A stretch of 64,000 nt of DNA from Bradyrhizobium sp. CB1650 (lineage in GTDB: Bacteria > Pseudomonadota > Alphaproteobacteria > Rhizobiales > Xanthobacteraceae). The position numbers were made by a program, and so were the translations under genes. Under the pieces are notes generated by a model that saw only the letters and a list, made by a program, of their open reading frames with translations, was not told the DNA's origin and did not search any database. Below, piece by piece: positions 27,728 through 36,546 of this stretch; within the stretch, counting starts at the first letter, position 1; each line of letters opens with the position of its first letter. The stretch covers positions 9,267,501 through 9,331,500 of the forward strand of contig NZ_CP121695.1 of the NCBI RefSeq assembly GCF_029761915.1. The letters run 5' to 3'.

Positions 27728-28444
27728 ATGCATGGCGAGGCCCAGTACCTTCCGATCACGCCCGGATTGTTCTCCATCCTGGTGCTGCTGTTCGCCGGGC
27801 TGATCATCCTGATCCAGCTCCGAATCCTGCGTTACGCCTATATGCGGCTCGGGGTCGGTCCGGGCGCGGCGCTGCTATTGCTGTTCGGCTCGCTGATCGG
27901 CAGCTATTTCAACATTCCCATCGCGGTGCTGCCGGCCAAGGTGGTGCGCTCGGGCGAAATCGTCGATTTCTTCGGCATGCGTTATGTGGTGCCGCTGGTG
28001 ACGCAATGGCCGGGCACGGTACTCGCGGTCAACGTCGGCGGGGCCGTCATCCCGGCATTGATGTCGACCTATCTGGTGCTGCGATATCAGCTCTGGGTGA
28101 AAGCAACGATTGCGACCATCGCCATTGCTGCGATCATACACATGACCGCAACGCCGGTGCAGGGTGTCGGGATCGCGGTTCCCGTCTTCGCGCCTGTGGT
28201 CGCCACCGCGATCCTGGCGTTCCTGCTATCACGCGAATATGCCGCACCTCTCGCCTATATCGGAGGCTCGATGGGGACCTTGATAGGGGCTGACCTGCTC
28301 AACCTCGACAAGATCGGCGGCCTCGGCGCGCCCGTCGCGTCGATCGGCGGCGCCGGGACGTTCGACGGCATCTTCCTTACGGGAATTCTGGCCGTGCTGC
28401 TCGCGGGCCTCGCCTCGCCATCGCGGCCGCGCGAGGTCTGGTGA
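27728..28444 (+). CDS. DUF1614 family membrane protein
   Basis: A 238-residue integral membrane protein with about seven hydrophobic helices. The sequence includes GSYFNIPIAVLP, an LVTQWPGTVLAVNVGGAVIPALMS stretch and the later GGSMGTLIGADLLNLDKI and GGAGTFDGIFLTG motifs, which match my recollection of the DUF1614 family, whose function is unknown to me. The ATG at 27728 is chosen, and an in-frame TTG at 27710 would add six residues. It lies 64 bases after the sortase gene in the same direction, so it could belong to the same operon, though a functional link is not evident. Confidence 0.8.
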   Translation: MHGEAQYLPITPGLFSILVLLFAGLIILIQLRILRYAYMRLGVGPGAALLLLFGSLIGSYFNIPIAVLPAKVVRSGEIVDFFGMRYVVPLVTQWPGTVLAVNVGGAVIPALMSTYLVLRYQLWVKATIATIAIAAIIHMTATPVQGVGIAVPVFAPVVATAILAFLLSREYAAPLAYIGGSMGTLIGADLLNLDKIGGLGAPVASIGGAGTFDGIFLTGILAVLLAGLASPSRPREVW

Positions 28445-28691
28445 CGTATCGAGCAACTCTCCACGACGGCGCGCAAGCGTGAGAACAGCGATTGCTGGAG
28501 CGTGGCGTCGACGATCGCTGCGCGCCACGGATCGTTCGCACTTTCGCAAAATGTCCGATGATGCTAGCCTTCTCGCATGAAGTCCCGCCCATTCCGTCTG
28601 GCGGCAATGCGCCCATTGCGATTGCCTCGCCAGAACTCGCCATAGAACAGAACGACGCGCTGCAACAAAAACAAGAAGTGAGGATTGCGCC
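28445..28691. other. Intergenic region before the acyl-CoA synthetase gene
   Basis: About 250 bases without a credible gene. A weak CGTGGCG / CGCGCCACG hairpin lies near 28503-28530. The end carries GTGAGGA, the ribosome site of the following gene. I see no other structure. Confidence 0.4.
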
Positions 28692-30917
28692 ATGGAAGCC
28701 CAGGTGTCTGCTGCATCCTTGTCTCCGCGCCCCTGGTCCTGGTCTCCATCACCCGACGCCAGCGACATCGTCAAAGGCATTCATGCCATGCTCCACCCGC
28801 GCAACATCGTGCTGGTGGGCGCGACCGACAAGCCCGGCAATTACGCCGAGCGCATCTGGAACAATCTGGTCAAATACGGCTTTGAGGGTGGGCTCTATCC
28901 GGTCAACGCCAAGCGCGAAACCATCTGGGGCGTCACCTGCTACAAGGATTTCGCGAGCCTTCCCGAAAGACCCGATCACGTGTTGGTGCTGGTGCCCGCG
29001 CGCTTTGCCGTGCAGGTGATCCGCGACGCCGCTGCGGCCGGCGCGCGCTCGGCCACCATAGTCACCTCCGGCTTCAGCGAGTTGCAGGACGAAGAGAGCC
29101 AGAAGCTCGCGGCCGAACTGAAAGCTGCGGTGCGCGAGACCGGCCTTGCCGTCACGGGCCCGAACTGCCTTGGCAATTTGAGTGCCGGCGAAAAACTCTT
29201 CACCAATATCGACGACCGCGTCGTCACCATGGAACAGGGCGCGGTGGCGATCGCCGGGCAGTCCGGCGCCATCGTGATGGCGATCCGACAGGCGCTGGAA
29301 GATCGAGGCGTCGGTGTCGGCTACATGGTGACGACCGGCAACGAGGCCGGGCTCGAGACGCCGGACCTGATGCGCTATTTCGCCGAGGATCCCAGCATCA
29401 GGGTGATCGTCGTCTATCTCGAGGGCGTCCGCAACACCAAGGCATTCCGCGACGCCTGCAAGGCGGCGCGGGCCGCGAGCAAGCCGGTGATCGCGCTCAA
29501 ACTCGGCGCCTCCGAGGGCGGCCGCGCCGCGGCGATGGCGCACACGGGCGCGCTCGCGGGCTCGATCGAGACCTTCGATGCGATCGCAACCCGCGAGGGC
29601 GTAATCCGTGTCGGCGGCCTCGACGAGCTGATCGAAACTACCGAATGCTTCGCCCACGCCGCGGTGCCCAAAGGCGATAGGCTTGCCGCCGTCACGCTGT
29701 CCGGCGGCAAACGCGGCATGCTGATCGACGCTTTCTATGCTGCAGGCCTGAACTTCGCGCCGCTGAGCCCTCATGTCAGCGGCGAGCTGGCAAAGATGCT
29801 CGGACCGGGCTCGATCGTCGGCAACCCGCTCGACGCCGGCTTTGCCGCGGTGGTCGATCCCTCGGTCTACATGAAGTCGATCAAGCTGATGATCGACGAT
29901 CCCGACATCGATGTCGTCATCATCGATTCCGAGCTGCCGAAGGCGCCGCACGAACTGCGCGAGCGCAATTTGCGCATCGTCAACGAGATGGCGAGTCGTG
30001 TCTCAAAACCCGTGATCTATGTCAGCGCGATGTCGATCGGCTTCACCGAGTTCACCAAGGGACTGCGCAAATCCTTGCCGCATCTCACGGTCATGCAGGG
30101 CATGGACCGCGCGGTCACCGCGATCAAATCGCTGCTCGACTATGCCAGGCTGCGCAAGGAGGTGCCTGACATTCTCTCGAGCTCCAAGGCGTCCGCGCGC
30201 GCCGTGCTGGAGAAGACGCTGAAATCGGCAAGCGGCGCCGCGCTCGACGAGGTCGCCTCGAAGGAGCTGCTAAGGGCCTACGGCATCCCGATCTCGAAAG
30301 AGGCGATCGCGCAGACTGCGGCGGAAGCGGTGAAGATCGCCAAGCAGATCGGCTTTCCGGTCGTGGCCAAGGTCGTCAGCGCCGAGATCCTGCACAAATC
30401 GGATATCGGCGGCGTGGTGCTGAACCTCAACAGCGCGGCCGAGGTGAAGAAGGCGTTCGCCAATATTACCGCGCGGGTGAAGAAACTGAAGGGCAAGCCC
30501 AGGCTCGACGGCATCCTGATCGCGCAGCAGGTCAAGGCCGATCTCGAGCTCGTGGTCGGCGCCTCCCTCGATGCCGAGATGGGTCCGGTCGTGCTGTTCG
30601 GGACCGGCGGCGTCGATATCGAGCTGATGAAGGACGTAGCCCTCGCGGGCGCCCCTCTGGATGCGGCCGAGGCAAGGCTCCTGATCGGCCGCACCAAGGC
30701 CGGCATCAAGATGCGCGGCTATCGCGGCAAGCCGAAATTGGACGAGGCCTCGGCCATAAAGGCGCTGGTCGGCCTCTCCAACCTGATCGCCGATGCCGGC
30801 GACCGGATCGCCTCGATCGACATCAATCCGTTCCTGATCAACGCCAGGACCGGCGTTGCGGTCGACGCCCTCATCGTCCTGAACAACGCCGCCGCAAAGC
30901 GCGCGGCGGGGCGTTGA
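28692..30917 (+). CDS. Acyl-CoA synthetase, NDP-forming (acetate--CoA ligase family)
   Basis: A 741-residue protein with the fused alpha-beta layout of NDP-forming acyl-CoA synthetases. It has a CoA-binding Rossmann domain (about 30-160, with NIVLVGATDKPGNYAERIWNNL), two succinyl-CoA-ligase-like domains with GPNCLGN, AIAGQSGAIVM and the likely phospho-His in AMAHTGALAGS, and a C-terminal ATP-grasp domain with FPVVAKVVSAEILHKSDIGGVVLNL. It would convert a carboxylic acid, CoA and ATP into acyl-CoA, ADP and phosphate, or the reverse. The substrate in Bradyrhizobium is often assigned to acetate, a pimeloyl-like acid or another acyl group, and is not determined here. GTGAGGA is about nine bases before the ATG. 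Confidence 0.9.
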   Translation: MEAQVSAASLSPRPWSWSPSPDASDIVKGIHAMLHPRNIVLVGATDKPGNYAERIWNNLVKYGFEGGLYPVNAKRETIWGVTCYKDFASLPERPDHVLVLVPARFAVQVIRDAAAAGARSATIVTSGFSELQDEESQKLAAELKAAVRETGLAVTGPNCLGNLSAGEKLFTNIDDRVVTMEQGAVAIAGQSGAIVMAIRQALEDRGVGVGYMVTTGNEAGLETPDLMRYFAEDPSIRVIVVYLEGVRNTKAFRDACKAARAASKPVIALKLGASEGGRAAAMAHTGALAGSIETFDAIATREGVIRVGGLDELIETTECFAHAAVPKGDRLAAVTLSGGKRGMLIDAFYAAGLNFAPLSPHVSGELAKMLGPGSIVGNPLDAGFAAVVDPSVYMKSIKLMIDDPDIDVVIIDSELPKAPHELRERNLRIVNEMASRVSKPVIYVSAMSIGFTEFTKGLRKSLPHLTVMQGMDRAVTAIKSLLDYARLRKEVPDILSSSKASARAVLEKTLKSASGAALDEVASKELLRAYGIPISKEAIAQTAAEAVKIAKQIGFPVVAKVVSAEILHKSDIGGVVLNLNSAAEVKKAFANITARVKKLKGKPRLDGILIAQQVKADLELVVGASLDAEMGPVVLFGTGGVDIELMKDVALAGAPLDAAEARLLIGRTKAGIKMRGYRGKPKLDEASAIKALVGLSNLIADAGDRIASIDINPFLINARTGVAVDALIVLNNAAAKRAAGR

Positions 30918-30924
30918 GGTCGCA

Positions 30925-31018
30925 TTGGCCGGATTAGCGCAGCGTAATCCGCCAATTCCGGCTGCTCCAAGTGTGCGAGAGACAGCGGCGGATTACGCTT
31001 CGCTAACCCGCCCTGCCT
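30925..31018. repeat. Interspersed repeat (GGATTAGCGCAGCGTAATCCGCC / GGATTACGCTTCGCTAACCC)
   Basis: The two ends, GGATTAGCGCAGCGTAATCCGCC and GGCGGATTACGCTTCGCTAACCCGCC, are inverted and each also contains a local palindrome. It is related to the copy at 16230-16325. Confidence 0.65.
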
Positions 31019-31077
31019 AGCATTGCGGCCAAACGGATATCCTTCCAACTTACCCACTTTGGCCTTAGAACTGACCC

Positions 31078-31914
31078 ATGGCACGCGCGAGCAATCTGGT
31101 GATCGGAACGGCGACGCTGGCGGCGATCGCCGTGGCGTTCGGCGGCCTGCTCGGCGTGCAGAAATGGCGCACCATCCAGAGCCGCAGCCAGTTGCGCGTC
31201 GTGTTCGAAGGCGGATCCGCCAGCGGCCTGCGGCGCGGCGGTCCGGTCAATTTCGACGGCGTGCCCGCGGGCCAGATCCTGTCGATCAAGCTGGACAATC
31301 CGCGCCGCATCGTGGCTCTCGTGATGCTCGACAACGGCGCGCCGATCCGCAAGGACACCGTGGCCGGCATCGAGTTCCAGGGCCTCACCGGCATCGCCGC
31401 GATTTCGCTGATCGGCGGCGCGCCGTCCGCTCCGCCGGTGCCGCTGGACTCGGACGGCATCCCGGTGCTGACCGCCGATCTCAGCGACGCTGAATCGATC
31501 GTCGAGACCCTGCACAATGTCGACCGCATGATCGTCAGCAATTCCCCCGCGATCAAGGACGCCCTGCATACGTTCGAAGGTTACACCGCCGATCTCAAGA
31601 GCAAGGGCGACGAGATCGACTCTGTCATGGCCAAGGTCGACAGCGCCTTTGCGGGCTTCGACAACGCGGTCACCAAGATCGAGGGCGTGGTTCCCGGCTT
31701 CGTCGACGGCAAGGCCGACGAGCTGTTCGAGAAGGTGAGGGGTCTGCGCGAGCTTGCCGAGACCATGAAGAAGAAGTCGGCGGGCTTCATCGAGGACGGT
31801 CGCAAGACGCTGCTCGACATCAGCGAGGCCGCCAACAACATGAGCGGCAAGTTCGGCCCGCAAGGTGCCCCCGCCCCGCGCCCGCCCCGCAGGCCACCGC
31901 AGCAGAAGCGGTAG
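31078..31914 (+). CDS. MlaD/MCE family periplasmic lipid-transport protein (orphan)
   Basis: A 278-residue protein anchored by an N-terminal helix (NLVIGTATLAAIAVAFGGLLG). Residues about 38-115 form an MCE/MlaD domain (LRVVFEGGSASGLRRGGPVNFDGVPAGQILSI, IEFQGLTGIAAISLIGG). The rest is a long helical tail with a Pro/Arg-rich end (PAPRPPRRPPQQKR). MCE proteins form hexameric rings or tubes that move phospholipids across the periplasm. Here no MlaE permease, MlaF ATPase, MlaC or MlaA gene is adjacent, so it may work with a complex encoded elsewhere. The ribosome site is weak. Confidence 0.85.
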   Translation: MARASNLVIGTATLAAIAVAFGGLLGVQKWRTIQSRSQLRVVFEGGSASGLRRGGPVNFDGVPAGQILSIKLDNPRRIVALVMLDNGAPIRKDTVAGIEFQGLTGIAAISLIGGAPSAPPVPLDSDGIPVLTADLSDAESIVETLHNVDRMIVSNSPAIKDALHTFEGYTADLKSKGDEIDSVMAKVDSAFAGFDNAVTKIEGVVPGFVDGKADELFEKVRGLRELAETMKKKSAGFIEDGRKTLLDISEAANNMSGKFGPQGAPAPRPPRRPPQQKR

Positions 31915-32029
31915 GCGTGGCGCGCTCAGACGAGCACTCGCGACTATCGACTCCCCACGGCCCAACGGGACGACGGCAGTGTGCGGGGCGGTCGTTGGCG
32001 CCCATTACACAAAGAAGACCGTCGCCACC

Positions 32030-33532
32030 TCACCCGTACACGAACGCCTTGTCGTCCAAGTCCGTCTTCGGGATCTCGTCCTTCTCTGTCCAGTAATCCT
32101 GGCTGTGCTGCCATTCCGGCTTGTCGCCGCGCTTGGGCAACAGGTGCATGTTGCGCATCATGTAGCCGGGGTTGAAGTTTTCCGGATCGATCCAGGGCAG
32201 GATCGGCATATTGTGATCCTCGGGTCGCAGCTTGACCTCGACCTTCTTCGCGCCCTTGTCCTTCATATGGCCGAGCAGCCGGCAGACGAAGTCGGCGACG
32301 AGATCGACGCGCAGCGTCCAGCTCGCGCGGAAATAGCCGAACACCCAGACCAGGTTGGGAACGCCCGTGAACATCATGCCGCGATAGGTGACGGTGTCGC
32401 CGAAGGCGAGCGGCTGGCCGTCGATCTCGAAGGCGATATCGCCGAGGGCTGCGAGGTTGAAGCCGGTCGCGGTGACGATAACGTCGGCCTCGAGCAGTTT
32501 GCCCGACTTGAGCTGAATGCCGTTCTCGACGAAGCACTCGATCTCGTCTGTGACGACGGATGCCTTGCCGCTGGCGATGCCCTTGAACAGGTCGGCATCG
32601 GGCACGAAGGCGATGCGTTGCCGCCACGGCCGGTACGTCGGTGTGAAGTGAGTCTCGACGTCGTAATCGGGACCGAGCACCGCACGGATCTGATCGATCA
32701 GATCCTTCTTCACCTGATCGGGTTTGGCCACGCAGAGCTTCGTGAACGCATCCTGCTCGAACAATATCTTGCGGCGGACGATCTCGTGGATCCATTCTTC
32801 GTCCACCTGGAGTCTGCGCAGCTCCTCGGCAATCTCGATGGCGTTGCGGCCGAGCCGGAAATAGGTCGGCGAGCGCTGCAGCATGGTGACATGCGCGCAC
32901 GCGTCGGCTATGTTGGGTACCAGCGTCGCCGCGGTCGCGCCCGAGCCGATCACGACCACCTTCTTGCCCGAGAGATCGAGATCATCCGGCCAGGTCTGCG
33001 GATGGACGATACGGCCCTTGAAGCGGTCCATGCCTTTCCACTCAGGCGTGTAGCCTTCGGAATGGCGATAGTAGCCCTGGCACATCCAGAGGAAGTTCGC
33101 GGTGAAGGTCTTGGCCTCGCCGGTGTCGGTCGTCACCGCCTCGATGGTCCAGAGGTTCTCCTCGCTCGACCAGCTCGCCGAATTGATCTTGTGCCCGTAG
33201 CGGATGTGCCTTGCGATATCGTTGCCTTCGATCACCTCGTTCATGTAGGCGAGGATCTCCTCGGCGGTCGCGATCGGCGGGCCGACCCAGGGCTTGAAGC
33301 GATAGCCGAAGGTGTGGAGATCGCTGTCGGAGCGAATGCCGGGATAGCGATGCGTGGTCCAGGTGCCGCCGAACGTCGCCTGCGTCTCCAGGATGACGAA
33401 ACTCGTGCCGGGAATCTGCTTGGTGAGATGATAGGCGCTGCCGATGCCGGAGATGCCGGCGCCGACGATCAGCACGTCGAAATGTTCTGAGGCCTGTTTG
33501 GTGGTGGCGTGACTGCGAACAGCGACATTCAT
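32030..33532 (-). CDS. FAD-dependent monooxygenase, Baeyer-Villiger (EthA-like) type
   Basis: A 500-residue flavoprotein monooxygenase. The FAD-binding GAGISG motif is at 24-29, the NADPH-binding GSGATA at 196-201, and between them FKGRIVHPQTWP at 171-182, a good match to the Baeyer-Villiger fingerprint FxGxxxHxxxW(P/D). The length and the motif RYPGIRSDSDLHTFGYRF point to the EthA-like subgroup, which oxidises ketones to esters and also thioamides. It is a single transcription unit, with the protease gene next on the same strand and no other catabolic partner nearby. NADPH and O2 are the expected co-substrates. The physiological ketone is unknown. Confidence 0.92.
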   Translation of the reverse strand: MNVAVRSHATTKQASEHFDVLIVGAGISGIGSAYHLTKQIPGTSFVILETQATFGGTWTTHRYPGIRSDSDLHTFGYRFKPWVGPPIATAEEILAYMNEVIEGNDIARHIRYGHKINSASWSSEENLWTIEAVTTDTGEAKTFTANFLWMCQGYYRHSEGYTPEWKGMDRFKGRIVHPQTWPDDLDLSGKKVVVIGSGATAATLVPNIADACAHVTMLQRSPTYFRLGRNAIEIAEELRRLQVDEEWIHEIVRRKILFEQDAFTKLCVAKPDQVKKDLIDQIRAVLGPDYDVETHFTPTYRPWRQRIAFVPDADLFKGIASGKASVVTDEIECFVENGIQLKSGKLLEADVIVTATGFNLAALGDIAFEIDGQPLAFGDTVTYRGMMFTGVPNLVWVFGYFRASWTLRVDLVADFVCRLLGHMKDKGAKKVEVKLRPEDHNMPILPWIDPENFNPGYMMRNMHLLPKRGDKPEWQHSQDYWTEKDEIPKTDLDDKAFVYG

Positions 33533-33654
33533 TGTTGCTTCTATGCCTTGCTTGATTTTGGGCCACCCTGCCTGGGCGGCGCGTTTCCTCCACGATGGCT
33601 TGGTCGCCCATCGCGCTTCTGCATCAAAATGGCATAGATCAGGTCGCGATCAAA

Positions 33655-34413
33655 TCACAGCGTCGCACCCCAGCTCCGCGCCGTCTGCACGATCCAGTCG
33701 CGATACAGTGTGAGCGGCGTGACGCCGGTCAATCCGCCGCAACCGGCCGCGCCATTCGGTCCAGTCGACCAGCTAATGACGCCGACGATCACGGGGCCGC
33801 TCGGTCTATCCTCGAATACGGGGCCGCCGGAATCACCGGTGCAGGCGCCAATTCCGTCGCGAACACCGTTGGTTACAGGATCGACCAGCCGGATCTGGAG
33901 CGTGCCGGGCTGTCCCGTCGCGACAAGGCCGGCCACCCGCGTGACGCCGCCGCTCTTGCCGTCGCCGCGCGTGGTGACGCCGATGCCGGCAATGGTGAAG
34001 CGGCTGCCGACGTGAATTGGAATTTGCGGCGCGCCGACCGGGACGGTCGATTTTCCCTTGGGTGGAATTTCCAGTTGCAGCAGCGCCACGTCGGCGGTCG
34101 CGCGATGCGCCTGCATCGCCTGCATGTTGAAGTTCGGATGGATCGCGACGGTGCGGACATTCATGAGTTGCGGCCTACCATCGGCGCCGTAGTCGACGAC
34201 CTTGTAGTCTGCCCCAGGCTGCACGCAGTGCGCCACCGTCAACACCAGCTTCGGTGCGATCAGGCTGCCGGTGCAGAAATTGCCACGCGAGCCGACGATG
34301 GTGACGACGGCGCGCGCAACGCCTTCAGCCTGCGGCGTGCCGCCGCCGACGATGGCGTGGACCGGGGCAGTGAGCAGCAGCGCACCTGCAAGTAACGTCG
34401 CGAACTTTGTCAT
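33655..34413 (-). CDS. Secreted trypsin-fold serine protease (S1 family)
   Basis: A 252-residue exported protease. The signal peptide spans residues 1-20 (MTKFATLLAGALLL...PVHA). The catalytic triad is H62 (VAHC), D108 (ADVALL) and S195 (GDSGGP). By alignment with chymotrypsin, the residue six before the active Ser is Gly, so it is unlikely to cut after Lys/Arg like trypsin. The probable signal-peptidase site is immediately followed by IVGGG, the sequence that in trypsin is freed only by zymogen cleavage. This suggests that the enzyme is active as soon as it is secreted. The start at 34413 gives a proper signal peptide. An upstream in-frame TTG would not. Confidence 0.9.
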   Translation of the reverse strand: MTKFATLLAGALLLTAPVHAIVGGGTPQAEGVARAVVTIVGSRGNFCTGSLIAPKLVLTVAHCVQPGADYKVVDYGADGRPQLMNVRTVAIHPNFNMQAMQAHRATADVALLQLEIPPKGKSTVPVGAPQIPIHVGSRFTIAGIGVTTRGDGKSGGVTRVAGLVATGQPGTLQIRLVDPVTNGVRDGIGACTGDSGGPVFEDRPSGPVIVGVISWSTGPNGAAGCGGLTGVTPLTLYRDWIVQTARSWGATL

Positions 34414-34520
34414 GAGAACAGGTCTTGTCGAATCGGTGAGGGTTCGGGCTGGCCCTTGCCGATACCGCGTGCTAGCCGTCTTGTCAGCCTTTCTTGGCAC
34501 GAATTGACGAGGGTGGGACA

Positions 34521-35156
34521 TTGGCGATCGAGGCTGTGATCTTTGATTTTGGCGGTGTGTTGACCAGCTCGCCGTTCGAGGCGTTCACGCGTTTCGAGAC
34601 CGAGCGGGGCCTGCCCGCCGACATCATCCGGCGCACCAATGCCGCCAATCATCTGGAAAATGCCTGGGCCAAGTTCGAGCGCGCCGAGGTCGACATCGAC
34701 ACCTTCGACAAGCTGTTCGCCGCGGAATCGCTCGCGCTCGGCGCCGAGGTCCGCGGCCGCGACGTGCTGCCCCTGCTCCAGGGCGATTTGCGCCCCGAGA
34801 TGGTCGAAGCCTTGAAGCGCATCAAGGCGATATGCAAGACCGGCTGCATCACCAACAACCTGCCGGCGAACGCGATCGGCTGCCTCACCGGGCGCACGCT
34901 CTATGTCGCCGAGGTGATGGCCTTGTTCGATCACGTCATCGAGTCCGCCAAGATCGGCCTGCGCAAACCCGACCCGCGCATCTACCGCATGATGGTCGAG
35001 ACGTTGAAGGCCGATCCGAAGAGATGCGTCTATCTCGACGATCTCGGCGTCAACCTGAAGCCGGCACGCGAGATGGGCATGACCACGATCAAGGTGACCA
35101 GCGGCGCGCAGGCGATCACCGAGCTCGAGGCGGCGACGGGGCTGAAGCTGGGGTAG
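34521..35156 (+). CDS. HAD-superfamily hydrolase
   Basis: A 211-residue HAD-fold enzyme. Motif I is IFDFGGVLT with the nucleophile Asp at residue 9. The position usually holding the second Asp of phosphatases is Gly, as in some YihX-like and epoxide-hydrolase-N-domain proteins. Later come the conserved Lys (RKPDPRIY) and Asp-Asp (VYLDDLGVN). A TTG start at 34521 with GAGGGTGGG upstream is preferred. The in-frame TTG at 34494 overlaps the spacer to the divergent protease gene. It is the only gene between the protease and mtnA. No phosphate substrate can be named, although a role in methionine salvage with mtnA/mtnP has no direct support. Confidence 0.8.
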   Translation: MAIEAVIFDFGGVLTSSPFEAFTRFETERGLPADIIRRTNAANHLENAWAKFERAEVDIDTFDKLFAAESLALGAEVRGRDVLPLLQGDLRPEMVEALKRIKAICKTGCITNNLPANAIGCLTGRTLYVAEVMALFDHVIESAKIGLRKPDPRIYRMMVETLKADPKRCVYLDDLGVNLKPAREMGMTTIKVTSGAQAITELEAATGLKLG

Positions 35157-35177
35157 CTACGGCAACGGCACTCTCAC

Positions 35178-35281
35178 TCCCTCATCCTGAGGAGCGCGGT
35201 ACGCGCGTCTCGAAGGATGAAGGCCCCGCTCGTGCCCCTCGCCCTTCGAGACGCCGCTTCGCGGCTCCTCAGGGTGAGGGA
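35178..35281. repeat. Interspersed palindromic repeat (CTCATCCTGAGGAG / CTCCTCAGGGTGAGGG)
   Basis: A long palindrome with arms CTCATCCTGAGGAGCGCGGTACGC... and ...CGCGGCTCCTCAGGGTGAGGG and an inner pair GTCTCGAAGGATGAAGG / CCCTTCGAGACG. This class is unlike the CAATCCAGA family element beside it. Confidence 0.7.
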
Positions 35282-35309
35282 TGTAAATGGTCATATGCCT
35301 CACCAAACT

Positions 35310-35390
35310 CGTCATTGCGAGCGAAGCGAAGCAATCCAGACTGCCTCCGCGGAAAGACTCTGGATTGCTTCGCTGCGCTCGCAATGACGG
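35310..35390. repeat. Interspersed palindromic repeat (CAATCCAGA/TGGATTG family)
   Basis: Bounded by CGTCATTGCGAGCGAAGCG and CGCTGCGCTCGCAATGACGG with a CAATCCAGACTG / CTCTGGATTGCTTCG core. It sits directly beside the previous repeat, so two different dispersed elements share one intergenic gap before mtnA's end. Confidence 0.75.
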
Positions 35391-35419
35391 TGTGGCGTGA
35401 TATCGCTTAATGGAGCAGC

Positions 35420-36529
35420 CTATTCCACCGCGGCCGCGATCCGCTCGGGGAATGCGTCTGCCAGCGAGGCGCGATCTGGCTTCAGCACACCGCGCTCGGT
35501 GATGAGGCCGGTGACGAGCCGCGCCGGCGTGACGTCGAAGGCGTAGTTCGCGACCGGCGATCCTTCCGGCACGATGCGCACCGTCTCCAGCCGGCCATCG
35601 GCCGTGCGACCGGTCATGTCGCTGACCTCCGCGCCGCTGCGCTGCTCGATCGGAATGTCCCTGATGCCGTCATTGACGGCGAAGTCGATCGTCGGCGACG
35701 GCAGCGCGACGTAGAACGGCACGCCATTGTCGTGGGCAGCGAGCGCCTTCAGATAGGTGCCGATCTTGTTGCAGACATCGCCATTGGCAGCGACGCGGTC
35801 GGTGCCGACGATGGCGATATCGACCATGCCGTGCTGCATCAGATGGCCGCCGGTGTTGTCGGGGATCACGGTATGCGGCACGCCGTGATGGCCGAGCTCC
35901 CAGGCGGTGAGCGAAGCGCCCTGGTTGCGCGGACGGGTCTCGTCGACCCAGACATGGATTTTGATGCCGCGCTCATGCGCGAGGTAGATCGGTGCCGTCG
36001 CGGTGCCCCAGTCCACGGTCGCGAGCCAACCGGCGTTGCAATGGGTCAGTACGTTGACCACCTCGCCCGGCGTCTTCTTCGCCGCGACGGCCTCGATCAG
36101 CCCCAGGCCGTTGGCAGCGATGCCGCGGTTGATCTCGACGTCCTGCTCGACGATCTCGTCGGCGCGCGCGTAGGCGGCTTCCGCCCGCTCCAGCGGATCG
36201 AGCGGCGCGAGCGTCGCGCGCATCTCGTCCAGCGCCCATTTCAGATTGATCGCGGTCGGCCGCGCCACGATCAGGCTCTCGTAGGCGCGCCTCAGGCCCG
36301 CGTCGGAACCGTCCTCGCGCATGGCGAGCGCCATGCCGTAGGCCGCGGTCGCGCCAATCAGCGGCGCACCACGCACCAGCATGTCGCGGATCGCTGTGGC
36401 CGCGTCGTCACACGAGGTCAGCCGCGCGACGACGAATTCGTGCGGCAACCTGCGCTGGTCGATCGCGCCGACGGACCAGCCGTCGCGCTCGCGCCAGATG
36501 CTGCGAAAATGCTTGCCGTCAACCTTCAT
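35420..36529 (-). CDS. mtnA: S-methyl-5-thioribose-1-phosphate isomerase
   Basis: A 369-residue enzyme that converts 5-methylthioribose-1-phosphate to 5-methylthioribulose-1-phosphate in methionine salvage. It is an eIF2B-like isomerase with RGAP at 53-56, a [15 protein letters not shown] segment whose C164 is the likely catalytic Cys, and [18 protein letters not shown] with catalytic D244. The start at 36529 is set by GGAGGG upstream and gives the family N-terminus ([12 protein letters not shown]). An in-frame extension lies over the end of mtnP. mtnP is 17 bases upstream on the same strand, so the pair makes an operon that recycles methylthioadenosine, the by-product of polyamine and homoserine-lactone synthesis. 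Confidence 0.95.
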   Translation of the reverse strand: MKVDGKHFRSIWRERDGWSVGAIDQRRLPHEFVVARLTSCDDAATAIRDMLVRGAPLIGATAAYGMALAMREDGSDAGLRRAYESLIVARPTAINLKWALDEMRATLAPLDPLERAEAAYARADEIVEQDVEINRGIAANGLGLIEAVAAKKTPGEVVNVLTHCNAGWLATVDWGTATAPIYLAHERGIKIHVWVDETRPRNQGASLTAWELGHHGVPHTVIPDNTGGHLMQHGMVDIAIVGTDRVAANGDVCNKIGTYLKALAAHDNGVPFYVALPSPTIDFAVNDGIRDIPIEQRSGAEVSDMTGRTADGRLETVRIVPEGSPVANYAFDVTPARLVTGLITERGVLKPDRASLADAFPERIAAAVE

Positions 36530-36546
36530 CGCATTCGCCCTCCGCT

